Assembly (NCBI RefSeq): GCF_000721235.1
Contig: NZ_JOFH01000001.1
Location: 484,167 to 548,166, forward strand
Length of the DNA stretch: 64,000 nt
Reading direction: 5' to 3'
DNA from: Streptomyces olivaceus
GTDB lineage: Bacteria; Actinomycetota; Actinomycetes; Streptomycetales; Streptomycetaceae
Each line of letters begins with the position of its first letter. Position 1 is the stretch's first letter. Shown here piece by piece: positions 8,450-17,014 of the stretch. The position numbers and the translations under genes were made by a program. Below the pieces are notes generated by a model that was given only the letters and a program-made list of their open reading frames with translations, ran no database searches and was not told the origin of the DNA.

Positions 8450-9475
8450 ATGCGCATTGGTGTGCTCACGTCCGGCGGCGACTGCCCCGGCCTGAACGCC
8501 GTCATCCGGTCCGTCGTGCACCGCGCCGTCGTCGACCACGGCGACGAGGTCGTCGGCTTCCGGGACGGCTGGAAGGGCCTCCTGGAGTGCGACTACCTCA
8601 AGCTCGACCTGGATGCGGTCAGCGGCATCCTGGCGCGCGGCGGCACCGTACTGGGCTCCTCGCGGGTCCGTCCCGAGCACCTGCGCGACGGCGTGGAGCG
8701 CGCCCGGGGCCACGTCGCGGAACTCGGCCTGGACGCGATCATCCCGATCGGCGGCGAGGGCACCCTGAAGGCGGCCCGGCTGCTGTCCGACAACGGCCTG
8801 CCGATCGTGGGCGTGCCCAAGACCATCGACAACGACATAGCGGTCACCGACGTGACGTTCGGCTTCGACACCGCCGTGACCGTCGCCACCGAGGCCCTGG
8901 ACCGGCTGAAGACCACCGCCGAGTCCCACCAGCGGGTGCTGATCGTGGAGGTCATGGGCCGCCACACCGGCTGGATCGCGCTGCACTCGGGCATGGCCGC
9001 GGGCGCCCACGCCGTGGTCGTGCCGGAGCGCCCCTTCGACATCGGCGAGCTGACCGCGAAGGTCGGCGAGCGCTTCTCCGCGGGCAAGCGGTTCGCGATC
9101 GTGGTGGCCGCCGAGGGCGCCAAGCCGAGGGCCGGGACGATGGACTTCGACGAGGGCGGCAAGGACGTCTACGGCCACGAGCGCTTCGCCGGCATCGCCC
9201 GCCAGCTCTCCATCGAGCTGGAGGAGCGGCTCGGCAAGGAGGCGCGCCCGGTGATACTCGGTCACGTCCAGCGCGGCGGTACGCCGACGGCGTACGACCG
9301 GGTCCTTGCCACCCGGTTCGGATGGCACGCGGTGGAGGCGGTGCACCGCGGGGAGTTCGGGATGATGACGGCCCTGCGCGGGACGGACATCCGGATGGTG
9401 TCGCTGGCGGACGCGGTGGAGTCGCTGAAGACGGTGCCGGACGCGCGGTACGCGGAGGCGGAGTGCGTGCTGTGA
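8450..9475 (+). CDS. pfkA: 6-phosphofructokinase
   Basis: Phosphorylates fructose 6-phosphate to the 1,6-bisphosphate in glycolysis. The 341-residue product matches the usual length for actinobacterial single-domain PFKs. It shows the nucleotide loop TSGGDCPGLN near the N-terminus, GGEGT in the phosphate-donor site, catalytic PKTIDND with the proton-abstracting Asp, and the substrate segment MGRHTGW. The ATG at 8450 follows GAGAAGG by a suitable gap; the longer frame from 8384 is rejected. Streptomyces have several paralogues, and which one this is comes only from remembered gene order. Confidence 0.95.
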   Translation: MRIGVLTSGGDCPGLNAVIRSVVHRAVVDHGDEVVGFRDGWKGLLECDYLKLDLDAVSGILARGGTVLGSSRVRPEHLRDGVERARGHVAELGLDAIIPIGGEGTLKAARLLSDNGLPIVGVPKTIDNDIAVTDVTFGFDTAVTVATEALDRLKTTAESHQRVLIVEVMGRHTGWIALHSGMAAGAHAVVVPERPFDIGELTAKVGERFSAGKRFAIVVAAEGAKPRAGTMDFDEGGKDVYGHERFAGIARQLSIELEERLGKEARPVILGHVQRGGTPTAYDRVLATRFGWHAVEAVHRGEFGMMTALRGTDIRMVSLADAVESLKTVPDARYAEAECVL

Positions 9476-9529
9476 CCCGCCGGACGCAGCTCGGGGCTTG
9501 AGACGGTTCGCGGTCTGCGGGCCGTCGGT

Positions 9530-9559
9530 GGCCGGCCGCGCAGTTCCCCGCGCCCCTTT
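9530..9559. repeat. Fragment of a common Streptomyces intergenic repeat
   Basis: The stretch holds CCGCGCAGTTCCCCGCGCC, which I recall as one half of a hairpin repeated very widely downstream of Streptomyces genes. The complementary half is not intact here, so it looks like a decayed copy in the pfkA 3' region. The attribution is from memory. Confidence 0.4.
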
Positions 9560-9569
9560 GGAGCGCGCT

Positions 9570-9600
9570 CCGGGCGCCCCCGGTCGTAGGGGGCGTCCGG
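9570..9600 (+). terminator. Hairpin terminator after pfkA
   Basis: A 12-bp stem with one G-T wobble (CCGGGCGCCCCC at 9570-9581 pairing with 9589-9600) and a seven-base loop follows pfkA by about 95 bp and precedes the next gene. There is no U-tract, as is usual in Streptomyces. Confidence 0.55.
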
Positions 9601-9672
9601 GGCGGTTCTAGGCTTGGCTCCGGACAAGGGGCGTTCAATCGCTCTCAATCAGCACGAAACAGGAGCCGGCGG

Positions 9673-10620
9673 ATGGATCACAGCGGGCACGGCATGATGA
9701 CGGATCTGCCGCCGTTCACGCTGGGGCGGGGTCTCGCGTGGTCGGCGGACCCCTTCTTCCTGGTCGCCTGCCTCCTGGGGCTGGCGCTGTACGGCTGGGG
9801 CGTCCTGCGGCTGACCCGGCGCGGCGACAAGTGGCCGGTCGGGCGGACCGTGTCCTTCGTCGTCGGTGTGCTGAGCGTCGCGCTGATGATGTGCACCAGG
9901 CTCAACGACTACGGCATGGTCATGTTCAGCGTGCACATGGTGCAGCACATGATCATCAGCATGGTGTCGCCGATCCTGCTGCTGCTCGGCGCCCCCATCA
10001 CGCTGGCGCTGCGCGCCCTGCCCCCCGCGGGCCGCGGCCGCAAGGGTCCGCGGGAGCTGCTGCTGATGCTGCTGCACAGCCGCTACATGCGGATCATCAC
10101 GCATCCCGCGTTCACCATCCCGCTGTTCATCGCGAGCCTCTACGCGCTGTACTTCACCCCGCTCTTCGACTTCCTGATGGGCTCGTCGGCCGGGCACATC
10201 GCGATGATGGTGCACTTCCTCGCCGTCGGCGTGGTGTTCTTCTGGCCGATCATGGGCGTGGACCCGGGACCGCACCGGCCGGGTTACCTGATGCGGATGC
10301 TGGAGCTCTTCGCCGGCATGCCGTTCCACGCCTTCTTCGGCATCGCGCTGATGATGGCGTCCGCGCCGATGGTCGGGACGTTCGAGAACCCGCCCGCCTC
10401 GCTCGGCATCGACGCGCTCTCCGACCAGAACGCGGCCGGCGGCATCGCCTGGGCCTTCAGCGAGGTCCCGTCCGTGCTGGTGCTGCTGGCCCTGCTGTTC
10501 CAGTGGTACGCCTCCGAGGAGCGCCGGGCCCGGCGCAGCGACCGGGCCGCCGAGCGCGACGGGGACAGGGAGCTGGCGGAGTACAACGCCTATTTGGCCT
10601 CGCTGAACGCACGCGGCTGA
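9673..10620 (+). CDS. CtaG-family (caa3-type) cytochrome c oxidase assembly protein
   Basis: A 315-residue polytopic membrane protein of the caa3_CtaG family, which helps assemble the copper centres of heme-copper oxidases. The N-terminus MDHSGHGM is His/Met-rich and could bind copper. About seven hydrophobic segments follow, with conserved His in MVQHMIISM and MVHFLAVG. The cytosolic C-terminus is highly charged (EERRARRSDRAAERD). The gene stands apart from any oxidase operon. AGGAGCCGG precedes the ATG at 9673. Confidence 0.88.
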   Translation: MDHSGHGMMTDLPPFTLGRGLAWSADPFFLVACLLGLALYGWGVLRLTRRGDKWPVGRTVSFVVGVLSVALMMCTRLNDYGMVMFSVHMVQHMIISMVSPILLLLGAPITLALRALPPAGRGRKGPRELLLMLLHSRYMRIITHPAFTIPLFIASLYALYFTPLFDFLMGSSAGHIAMMVHFLAVGVVFFWPIMGVDPGPHRPGYLMRMLELFAGMPFHAFFGIALMMASAPMVGTFENPPASLGIDALSDQNAAGGIAWAFSEVPSVLVLLALLFQWYASEERRARRSDRAAERDGDRELAEYNAYLASLNARG

Positions 10621-10725
10621 CCGCCCGCTCAGCACGGGCCCGGGGCCGTATCTCGCCCTCCCGCACCCTTCGGCGCCGGATCCGGGGCACCATGGAGGGG
10701 AGCGGACAACGAGGAGGGTGTTGCG

Positions 10726-10896
10726 ATGCCCGGTTCCACGGACAGTTCGACGAAGACGATGGGGGCCTTCACCATCGGCGGCCTGGTGGCGGTGACGGCC
10801 TACACGGTGGCGCTCGGCAGCAACGGCTGGCTGTGGTTCGGCTGGGTCGTGCTGGGCCTGATCACCCTGGCGCTGGTGACCACCCGCAGTGCCTGA
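10726..10896 (+). CDS. Small two-helix membrane protein (56 aa)
   Basis: A short gene preceded by a strong GAGGAGGG site seven bases before the ATG at 10726. The product begins MPGSTDSSTKTMG, then has two hydrophobic segments (about residues 14-30 and 35-52) separated by GSNGW, and ends in TTRSA. This is a typical small integral membrane protein; I recognise no function. It follows the CtaG-like gene by 105 bp and is convergent with the histidine-kinase operon. Confidence 0.7.
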   Translation: MPGSTDSSTKTMGAFTIGGLVAVTAYTVALGSNGWLWFGWVVLGLITLALVTTRSA

Positions 10897-10920
10897 GCCC
10901 CGTGCGGGGCACCCGGTGAC

Positions 10921-12138
10921 TCACTCGCGGCCGATCCGGCCCGCCGAGTGCACGCCCGGCTGGTACTTCGGCAGCCGGACCGTGATCTTCATGCCCGCGC
11001 CGACGGCCGTCTCGATGACGAGGCCGTGGTCGTCTCCGTAGACCTGGCGGAGGCGGTCGTCGACGTTGGAGAGGCCGATGCCGCCCGAGGGGCTGACTTC
11101 GCGGGCCAGGATGCGCCGCAGGAGCCCGGGGTCCATGCCGGCTCCGTCGTCCTCGATCACGACGAGGGCCTCCGCGCCCGCGTCCTGCGCGGTGATCTGG
11201 ATGCGGCAGCGGTCGGCCTTGCCCTCCAGGCCGTGCTTGACGGCGTTCTCGACGAGCGGCTGGAGGCACAGGAAGGGCAGCGCGACGGGCAGCACCTCGG
11301 GCGCGACCTGGAGGGTGACGGCGAGGCGGTCGCCGAAGCGGGCGCGCACCAGCGCCAGGTAGTGGTCGATGGCGTGCAGCTCGTCGGCGAGCGTGGTGAA
11401 GTCGCCGTGTCGGCGGAACGAGTAGCGGGTGAAGTCGGCGAACTCCAGGAGCAGCTCGCGGGCGCGCTCGGGGTCGGTGCGCACGAAGGACGCGATCACC
11501 GCGAGCGAGTTGAAGATGAAGTGCGGGGAGATCTGGGCGCGCAGGGCCTTGATCTCGGCCTCGATCAGCCGGGTGCGGGACTGGTCCAGGTCGGCCAGCT
11601 CCAGCTGCACGGAGACCCAGCGGGCGACCTCGCCGGCCGCGCGGACCAGGACGGCGGACTCGCGGGGCGCGCAGGCGACGAGGGCTCCGTGCACCCGGTC
11701 GTCGACGGTGAGCGGGGCGACGACGGCCCAGCGCACGGTGCAGTCGGGTGTGTCGCAGGTGAGCCGGAAGGCCTCTCCGCGGCCGGTCTCCAGCGGTCCG
11801 GCGAGGCGTTCCATGACCTCGGCGCGGTGGTGGGCGCCCACGCCGTCCCAGACCAGGACCTCCTTGAGGTCGGTCAGGCACAGCGCGTCGGTGCCGAGCA
11901 GGGAGCGCAGCTTGCGTGCGGACCGGCCGGCCGTCTCCTCGGTGAGACCGGCCCGCAGCGGGGGCGTGGCCAGGGAGGCGGTGTGCAGGGCCTGGAAGGT
12001 GGCGTGCTCGACCGGGGTGCCCAGGCCGCCGAGGTGCTGCGGGCGTGCCGTGCGGCGGCCCAGCCAGAAGCCGGCGGCGAGCAGGGGCAGCAGCGCGACG
12101 GCCAGACCGGCCAGAAACCCGCCCAGGGAGCCGCTCAC
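10921..12138 (-). CDS. LytS-type sensor histidine kinase
   Basis: A 405-residue sensor partnered with the LytTR regulator of the same operon. From the GTG at 12138 it has one hydrophobic N-terminal segment (about residues 5-25), a GAF-like domain, the His_kinase signature ALRAQISPHFIFNSLAV with the phospho-acceptor His, and a HATPase_c domain with N-box (PLVENAVKHG) and G-box (GIGLSNV). The start codon overlaps the symporter stop (GTGA), so kinase output is coupled to symporter translation. Having a single N-terminal helix, it may sense a ligand in the cytoplasm or through the neighbouring transporter. That is inference. Confidence 0.92.
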   Translation of the reverse strand: MSGSLGGFLAGLAVALLPLLAAGFWLGRRTARPQHLGGLGTPVEHATFQALHTASLATPPLRAGLTEETAGRSARKLRSLLGTDALCLTDLKEVLVWDGVGAHHRAEVMERLAGPLETGRGEAFRLTCDTPDCTVRWAVVAPLTVDDRVHGALVACAPRESAVLVRAAGEVARWVSVQLELADLDQSRTRLIEAEIKALRAQISPHFIFNSLAVIASFVRTDPERARELLLEFADFTRYSFRRHGDFTTLADELHAIDHYLALVRARFGDRLAVTLQVAPEVLPVALPFLCLQPLVENAVKHGLEGKADRCRIQITAQDAGAEALVVIEDDGAGMDPGLLRRILAREVSPSGGIGLSNVDDRLRQVYGDDHGLVIETAVGAGMKITVRLPKYQPGVHSAGRIGRE

Positions 12139-14321
12139 GGCGCCCCCCGCTCGTCCGGCGCCCCCGACGGCCCGCCCTCGGGCGGCCCGCTCCCGGCCTG
12201 CGAGCCCCCTGCCGAGCCGCCGCCCTCCCACGGCCCGGCACGACGGGACGACTCCCCCGACGCCCTGCCGTCGGCCGGCGGGACCCTCATGCGGCCGTCA
12301 CCGCCGCACGCCGCCGCCGGCACCCCAGCCTCCGACGGGCCGCTCCCCGCCTGCCGGCTTCCCGCCCGGTCGCCGTCGCGCCGCCCCGTGGGACGGTGGG
12401 ATGCCTCCGGTGCGTCCGGTGCCGAGGCCGCCGGGGGCCTTGCCGGGCCCAGACCCGCGCCGTTTCGAAGTGCTCCCGTCAGCGGGCCCTCGGCCCGCGC
12501 CCGCTCCGGCTCCGGGGCGCCGGTCCGCGGCTCCGTTCGCGGCCCTCCGCCCCGCGGTCCTTCCGCCCCGGTGCGCGTCGCGGCGCCGCCCGGCTGCAGG
12601 CCGTCCCCGCGCAGTTCCTCCGTGCCCAGCTCCTCCGGCAGGTGGAAGCGGGCCAGGATCGCCGCCGTACCGGCCGGTACCCGGCCCGGAGTGGCCAGGG
12701 AGACCAGCACCATGGTCAGGAAGCCCAGCGGCACCGACCACAGGGCGGGCCAGGCCAGCAGTGCGTGCAGGGCCCCGCCGCCGCCCGGGAAGCCTCCCAT
12801 CGTGGCCGCGACGGCGAGCAGCGCCGACCCGCCGCCCACCAGCATCCCGGCCGCCGCGCCGGGCGGCGTCAGCCGCCGCCACCAGATGCCGAGGACGAGC
12901 AGCGGGCAGAAGGAGGAGGCCGACACGGCGAAGGCCAGACCGACGGCGTCGGCCACCGGCAGCCCGCCGACCAGCGCGCTCGCGGCCAGCGGTACCGCCA
13001 TGGCGAGCAGGGTGCCGAGCCGGAAGTGCGGCACCGCGCGGGACGGCAGCACATCCTGGGTGAGCACGCCGGCGACGGCCATGGTCAGCCCCGACGCGGT
13101 GGACAGGAACGCGGCGAAGGCGCCGCCCGCGACCAGCGCGCCGAGCAGGTCGCCGCCCACTCCCCCGATCACCCGGTCGGGCAGCAGCAGGACGGCGGCG
13201 TCGGCGTCGCCGGTGAGGGTCAGTTCGGGGGCGTAGAGGCGGCCGAGGGCGCCGTAGACGGGCGGCAGCAGGTAGAAGGCGCCGATCAGGCCGAGGACGG
13301 CGACGGTGGTGCGGCGCGCGGCGACGCCGGTCGGGCTGGTGTAGAAGCGCACCACGACGTGCGGCAGGCCCATCGTGCCCAGAAAGGTGGCGAGGATCAG
13401 GCCGTACGTCGCGTACAGCGGGCGCTCGGTGCGGCTTTCGGCGCGGGAGGGCGACAGGGCGTCGTCGGCGCCTCGTCCGGCGGCCGGGACGGGCGTGTCC
13501 GCGGCGAAGGTGAGGCGGGTGCCGGCCTCGATGCGATGGGTGCCCGCGGGCAGGATCAGCCGGGTGCCGTCGCGGGCCCGCCCGTCCACGGTGCCCTCGG
13601 CGGTGACGGTCAGCGGTTCCGCCAGCTTGAGGGTGAGGGTGTCGTCGACGCGGACCGAGCGCTGCTCGCGGAAGGCGGCGGGTTCCTCGAAGGCGCGGCC
13701 GGGGGCGCCGTCGCCCTGCCAGGCCAGCACCAGGAAGAGGGCGGGGACGAGCAGGGCGGTGAGTTTGAGCCAGTACTGGAAGGCCTGGACGAAGGTGATG
13801 CTGCGCATGCCGCCCGCGGCGACGATGGCGGTGACCACGACGGCGACGATCACCCCGCCCAGCCAGTCGGGCGCCCCGCTCAGCACGGTCAGGGTGAGGC
13901 CGGCGCCCTGCAGCTGGGGCAGCAGGTAGAGCCAGCCGACGCCGACGACGAAGGCCCCGGCCAGCCGCCGTACGCCCTGGGAGGCGAGCCGGGCCTCGGC
14001 GAAGTCGGGCAGCGTGTAGGCGCCCGAGCGGCGCAGCGGGGCGGCGACGAAGAGGAGCAGGACGAGGTAGCCGGCGGTGTAGCCGACCGGGTACCAGAGC
14101 ATGTCGGGACCCTGGACGAGGACCAGTCCGGCGATGCCGAGGAAGGACGCGGCGGAGAGGTACTCGCCGCTGATGGCGGCGGCGTTCAGGCGGGGGCCGA
14201 CGGTGCGGGAGGCGACGTAGAAGTCGGAGGTGGTGCGGGAGATGCGCAGGCCGAAGGCGCCGACGAGGACGGTGGCCACGACGACGAGGGCGACGGCGGG
14301 TATGGCGTAGCTGGAGTTCAC
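12135..14321 (-). CDS. Sodium:solute symporter family permease, possible monocarboxylate transporter
   Basis: A 728-residue symporter of the SSS family, with the core motif SGEYLSAASFLG and about 13 hydrophobic segments. A loop of roughly 100 residues lies mid-protein, as in actinobacterial ActP/MctC-like acetate/pyruvate carriers. The DUF485-like partner upstream (compare YjcH-ActP) supports that class, but substrate is inference. The start is GTG at 14321, eight bases after the previous gene. The last 163 residues (566-728) are a disordered Gly/Pro/Arg/Glu tail, longer than I would expect. Confidence 0.88.
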   Translation of the reverse strand: MNSSYAIPAVALVVVATVLVGAFGLRISRTTSDFYVASRTVGPRLNAAAISGEYLSAASFLGIAGLVLVQGPDMLWYPVGYTAGYLVLLLFVAAPLRRSGAYTLPDFAEARLASQGVRRLAGAFVVGVGWLYLLPQLQGAGLTLTVLSGAPDWLGGVIVAVVVTAIVAAGGMRSITFVQAFQYWLKLTALLVPALFLVLAWQGDGAPGRAFEEPAAFREQRSVRVDDTLTLKLAEPLTVTAEGTVDGRARDGTRLILPAGTHRIEAGTRLTFAADTPVPAAGRGADDALSPSRAESRTERPLYATYGLILATFLGTMGLPHVVVRFYTSPTGVAARRTTVAVLGLIGAFYLLPPVYGALGRLYAPELTLTGDADAAVLLLPDRVIGGVGGDLLGALVAGGAFAAFLSTASGLTMAVAGVLTQDVLPSRAVPHFRLGTLLAMAVPLAASALVGGLPVADAVGLAFAVSASSFCPLLVLGIWWRRLTPPGAAAGMLVGGGSALLAVAATMGGFPGGGGALHALLAWPALWSVPLGFLTMVLVSLATPGRVPAGTAAILARFHLPEELGTEELRGDGLQPGGAATRTGAEGPRGGGPRTEPRTGAPEPERARAEGPLTGALRNGAGLGPARPPAASAPDAPEASHRPTGRRDGDRAGSRQAGSGPSEAGVPAAACGGDGRMRVPPADGRASGESSRRAGPWEGGGSAGGSQAGSGPPEGGPSGAPDERGAP

Positions 14322-14328
14322 GGCCGGG

Positions 14329-14688
14329 TCATCGGTCCTCGACGAGGCGCACGAAGTCGCGTTCGTTGCGCTCGGCGCGGCGCACGTACCAGCGGGCCAG
14401 GAGGACCAGCGGCGCGTACAGACCGAAGCCGAGGACGGCCCATTCCAGGCGGCGGGCGTCGGGCATCGCCGCGAACAGCAGCGGCAGCGGCCCGACGAGG
14501 AGGCCGAGGACCGCGAGCGCGGTGAGACCGGCACGCAGCTGGCTGCGCATCAGGGAGCGGACGTAGGTGTGGCCGAGGGTGGTCTGCTCGTCGATCTCGG
14601 TGCGGGGCCGGTAGTAGCCGGAGGCCCGGCGGGTGCGTCTGGGCGGGCCGGTGACGGTGACGCGGCGCTCGGCGGGGTCCTGGGGCAC
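14329..14688 (-). CDS. DUF485-like small membrane protein
   Basis: A 119-residue protein with a basic N-terminus, two transmembrane segments (about residues 55-75 and 83-100) and a charged C-terminus, the topology of DUF485/YjcH proteins that accompany acetate-type symporters. It lies 3 bp after the response-regulator gene and 7 bp before the symporter, so it is the second cistron of this operon. A stabilising or regulatory role toward the symporter is inferred. Confidence 0.75.
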   Translation of the reverse strand: MPQDPAERRVTVTGPPRRTRRASGYYRPRTEIDEQTTLGHTYVRSLMRSQLRAGLTALAVLGLLVGPLPLLFAAMPDARRLEWAVLGFGLYAPLVLLARWYVRRAERNERDFVRLVEDR

Positions 14689-14691
14689 GGC

Positions 14692-15453
14692 TCACGGCCT
14701 CCGCATGAGCAGGTCCCGCAGCTCGCGGGAGTGGCGCCGGCTGACCTGGAGCTCCTCGGTGCCGACCAGGACGCTGACGGTGCCCGCGTCCAGGCGGAGC
14801 TCGCCGATGTGGCGCAGGGCGACGAGGTGGCGGCGGTGGATGCGGACGAAGCCGCGGGCGCGCCAGCGTTCCTCCAGGGTGGACAGGGGGATGCGGACGA
14901 GGTGGCTGCCCTTCTCGGTGTGGAGGCGGGCGTAGTCGCCCTGTGCCTCGACGTGGGTGATGTCGTCGACGGGGACGAAGCGGGTGACGCCGCCGAGTTC
15001 CACGGGGATCTGGTCGGGGTCGGGTTCGTGCACGGGGACGCGCGGGGCGGGTACGGCGGTGGTGCCGCGCTGTTCGGCGGCCCGGCGCACCGCTTCGGCG
15101 AGCCGTTCCCTGCGCACCGGTTTGAGGACGTAGTCGACGGCCTTGAGGTCGAATGCCTGGACGGCGAAGTCCTCGTGCGCGGTGACGAACACGACCAGCG
15201 GCGGCCGGGCGAACCCGGTCAGCAGCCGGGCGAGGTCCAGTCCGTCGAGGCCGGGCATCTGGATGTCGAGGAAGACGACGTCGATGGCGTCCGGACCGTC
15301 GGGGCCCGACTCCAGGGCCCGGTTGATGCGGCGGAGCGCCTCGGTCGCGTCGCTCGCGCCCTCCGCCGTGCCGATGCGGGGATCGGCGTTGAGCAGGTAC
15401 ACGAGCTCCTCGAGCGTGGGGCGTTCGTCGTCGACAGCCAGGGCGCGCAGCAT
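14692..15453 (-). CDS. LytTR-family response regulator
   Basis: A 253-residue regulator: receiver domain at residues 1-120 with acidic pocket VDDE, phospho-acceptor Asp in VFLDIQMPGLDG and Lys in YVLKPV, followed by a LytTR DNA-binding domain (about 145-250) containing HVEAQGDYARLHT and FVRIHRRHLVAL. I take the ATG giving MLRALAVDDE as start. It heads a four-gene operon with the DUF485-like protein, symporter and LytS kinase, so carboxylate sensing driving uptake is the simplest model. Confidence 0.93.
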   Translation of the reverse strand: MLRALAVDDERPTLEELVYLLNADPRIGTAEGASDATEALRRINRALESGPDGPDAIDVVFLDIQMPGLDGLDLARLLTGFARPPLVVFVTAHEDFAVQAFDLKAVDYVLKPVRRERLAEAVRRAAEQRGTTAVPAPRVPVHEPDPDQIPVELGGVTRFVPVDDITHVEAQGDYARLHTEKGSHLVRIPLSTLEERWRARGFVRIHRRHLVALRHIGELRLDAGTVSVLVGTEELQVSRRHSRELRDLLMRRP

Positions 15454-15506
15454 GAAGGTGGAGTGTAGGGGCGATCCGTACGCCTGCACACGCCCCCGAC
15501 GTGGAC

Positions 15507-15521
15507 GTATCCGCTGGATAC
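15507..15521. promoter_or_regulatory. Candidate operator upstream of the Lrp/AsnC gene
   Basis: GTATCCGCTGGATAC, two perfect 6-bp arms around GCT, lies nine bases before the regulator's ATG and between it and the divergent LytTR operon. Lrp-type regulators commonly autoregulate through such palindromes. Binding is inference. Confidence 0.5.
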
Positions 15522-15530
15522 AGTGCCGTC

Positions 15531-16034
15531 ATGAACAGCAGGCCCAGTCCGTTCGACGAACTCGACCGGAAGATCGTCACCGCTCTGATGGCGAACGCCA
15601 GGACGTCCTTCGCCGAGATCGGCGCGGAGATCGGCCTGTCCGCGACGGCGGTCAAGCGCCGGGTGGACCGGCTGCGCGAGACCGGTGTGATCACCGGGTT
15701 CACGGCGACGGTGCGGCCCTCCGCGCTGGGCTGGCGCACGGAGGCGTACGTGGAGGTGTACTGCGAGGGCGCCGCGCCGCCGAGGCGGCTGGCGGAGGTG
15801 GTGCGGGGCTATCCGGAGATCACCGCGGCGATGACGGTGACCGGCGGGGCGGACGCGCTGCTGCACGTGCGGGCGCGGGACGTGGAGCACTTCGAGGAGG
15901 TGCTGGAGCGGATCCGTGCGGAGCCGTTCATCCGGAAGACGATCAGTGTGATGGTGCTGTCCCACCTGCTCGCGGACGGTTCAGGGGCGGAGGCCGGCCT
16001 GCTCGCCCCGGAAGGCGCAGCAGACGTGCGCTGA
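15531..16034 (+). CDS. Lrp/AsnC-family transcriptional regulator
   Basis: A 167-residue feast/famine regulator. The N-terminal winged helix reads FDELDRKIVTALMANART through TAVKRRVDRLRETGVITGF, and the C-terminal RAM domain (about residues 75-150) would bind an amino acid. It sits directly upstream of dimethylargininase and ornithine aminotransferase genes, so arginine or ornithine catabolism is the probable target. I choose the ATG at 15531 over the in-frame GTG at 15501, which would run through the palindrome. Confidence 0.93.
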   Translation: MNSRPSPFDELDRKIVTALMANARTSFAEIGAEIGLSATAVKRRVDRLRETGVITGFTATVRPSALGWRTEAYVEVYCEGAAPPRRLAEVVRGYPEITAAMTVTGGADALLHVRARDVEHFEEVLERIRAEPFIRKTISVMVLSHLLADGSGAEAGLLAPEGAADVR

Positions 16035-16159
16035 CCGGACGAAGGACGCAGCATTCTTGCGGGAACACGCAGCCTTTGTCGCTTGTCGGGCTCGGCCGTC
16101 ACTTCTTACCGTGGTGTCAACACCCTGTCACACACCGTGAAAAGCGGAGGTACCCCTCT

Positions 16160-17014
16160 GTGCCCGAGTCCCGTGTGCCGCGCCGGCGGCGATTCCTGGT
16201 CTGCGAACCCAGACACTTCGCCGTGCAGTACGCGATCAACCCGTGGATGAGCACCGGCCGACCGGTCGACGTCGTCCGCGCCCTCGACCAGTGGCAGGCG
16301 CTGGTCGACACCTACCGTGCCCACGGCCACACCGTGGACACCGTCGAGCCGGTCCCCGGCCTGCCCGACATGGTCTTCGCCGCCAACTGCGCGGTCGTGG
16401 TGGAGGGCCGGGTCCTCGGCTCCGTCTTCCACGCGCCCGAGCGGCGTCCCGAGTCCGTGCCCTTCGAGACGTGGTTCAAGACGGAGGGCTTCGACGTCCA
16501 CCGTCCCGAGTCGGTCTGCGAGGGCGAGGGCGACCTGGTCCCGGCGGGTCGCTGGGTCCTGGCGGGTTCCGGGTTCCGCACGACGCCCGAGGCGCACCGC
16601 GAGGCGCAGGAGTTCTTCGGAGTGCCGGTGGTCTCGCTGACGCTGGTGGACCCGTACTTCTACCACCTGGACACGGCGCTGTTCGTGCTCGACGACGGCA
16701 GCGGCGACGACGGCGGCAAGGGGGGCGCGGGCAACATCGCCTACTACCCCGGCGCCTTCTCCCCCGGCAGCCGCGAGGTGCTGGAGCGGCTGTACCCGGA
16801 CGCGGTCCTGGCCACCCGCGAGGACGCGATGGCGTTCGGGCTGAACTCCGTCTGCGACGGACGGCACGTGTTCCTCGCGCCCGGGGCCCGGCAGCTGGCC
16901 GGCCGGCTCGCCGGTCTCGGCTACGAGCCCGTTCCCGTCGACCTGTCCGAGTTCCACAAGGCCGGTGGCGGCATCAAGTGCTGCACCCAGGAGATCAGGG
17001 AGACCCGCTCATGA
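16160..17014 (+). CDS. ddaH: Dimethylarginine dimethylaminohydrolase-type amidinohydrolase
   Basis: A 284-residue member of the amidinotransferase/dimethylargininase superfamily, which cleaves methylated (or free) arginine to citrulline plus an amine. Family marks are FAANCAVV near residue 73, the His-containing segment YFYHLDTALFVL and the C-terminal catalytic Cys in GGGIKCCTQE (Cys274/275). The acidic/Gly-rich loop SGDDGGKGGAG near residue 185 is not core. The GTG at 16160 follows GGAGG. The stop overlaps the rocD start (ATGA), so the enzymes are made together; whether the substrate is dimethylarginine or arginine is unresolved. Confidence 0.85.
   Translation: MPESRVPRRRRFLVCEPRHFAVQYAINPWMSTGRPVDVVRALDQWQALVDTYRAHGHTVDTVEPVPGLPDMVFAANCAVVVEGRVLGSVFHAPERRPESVPFETWFKTEGFDVHRPESVCEGEGDLVPAGRWVLAGSGFRTTPEAHREAQEFFGVPVVSLTLVDPYFYHLDTALFVLDDGSGDDGGKGGAGNIAYYPGAFSPGSREVLERLYPDAVLATREDAMAFGLNSVCDGRHVFLAPGARQLAGRLAGLGYEPVPVDLSEFHKAGGGIKCCTQEIRETRS

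Noticed and set aside
9530..9600. Intergenic repeat and stem after pfkA as a small RNA gene
   Set aside because: It looks like a common Streptomyces 3'-end repeat plus a terminator stem; nothing suggests an independent promoter.
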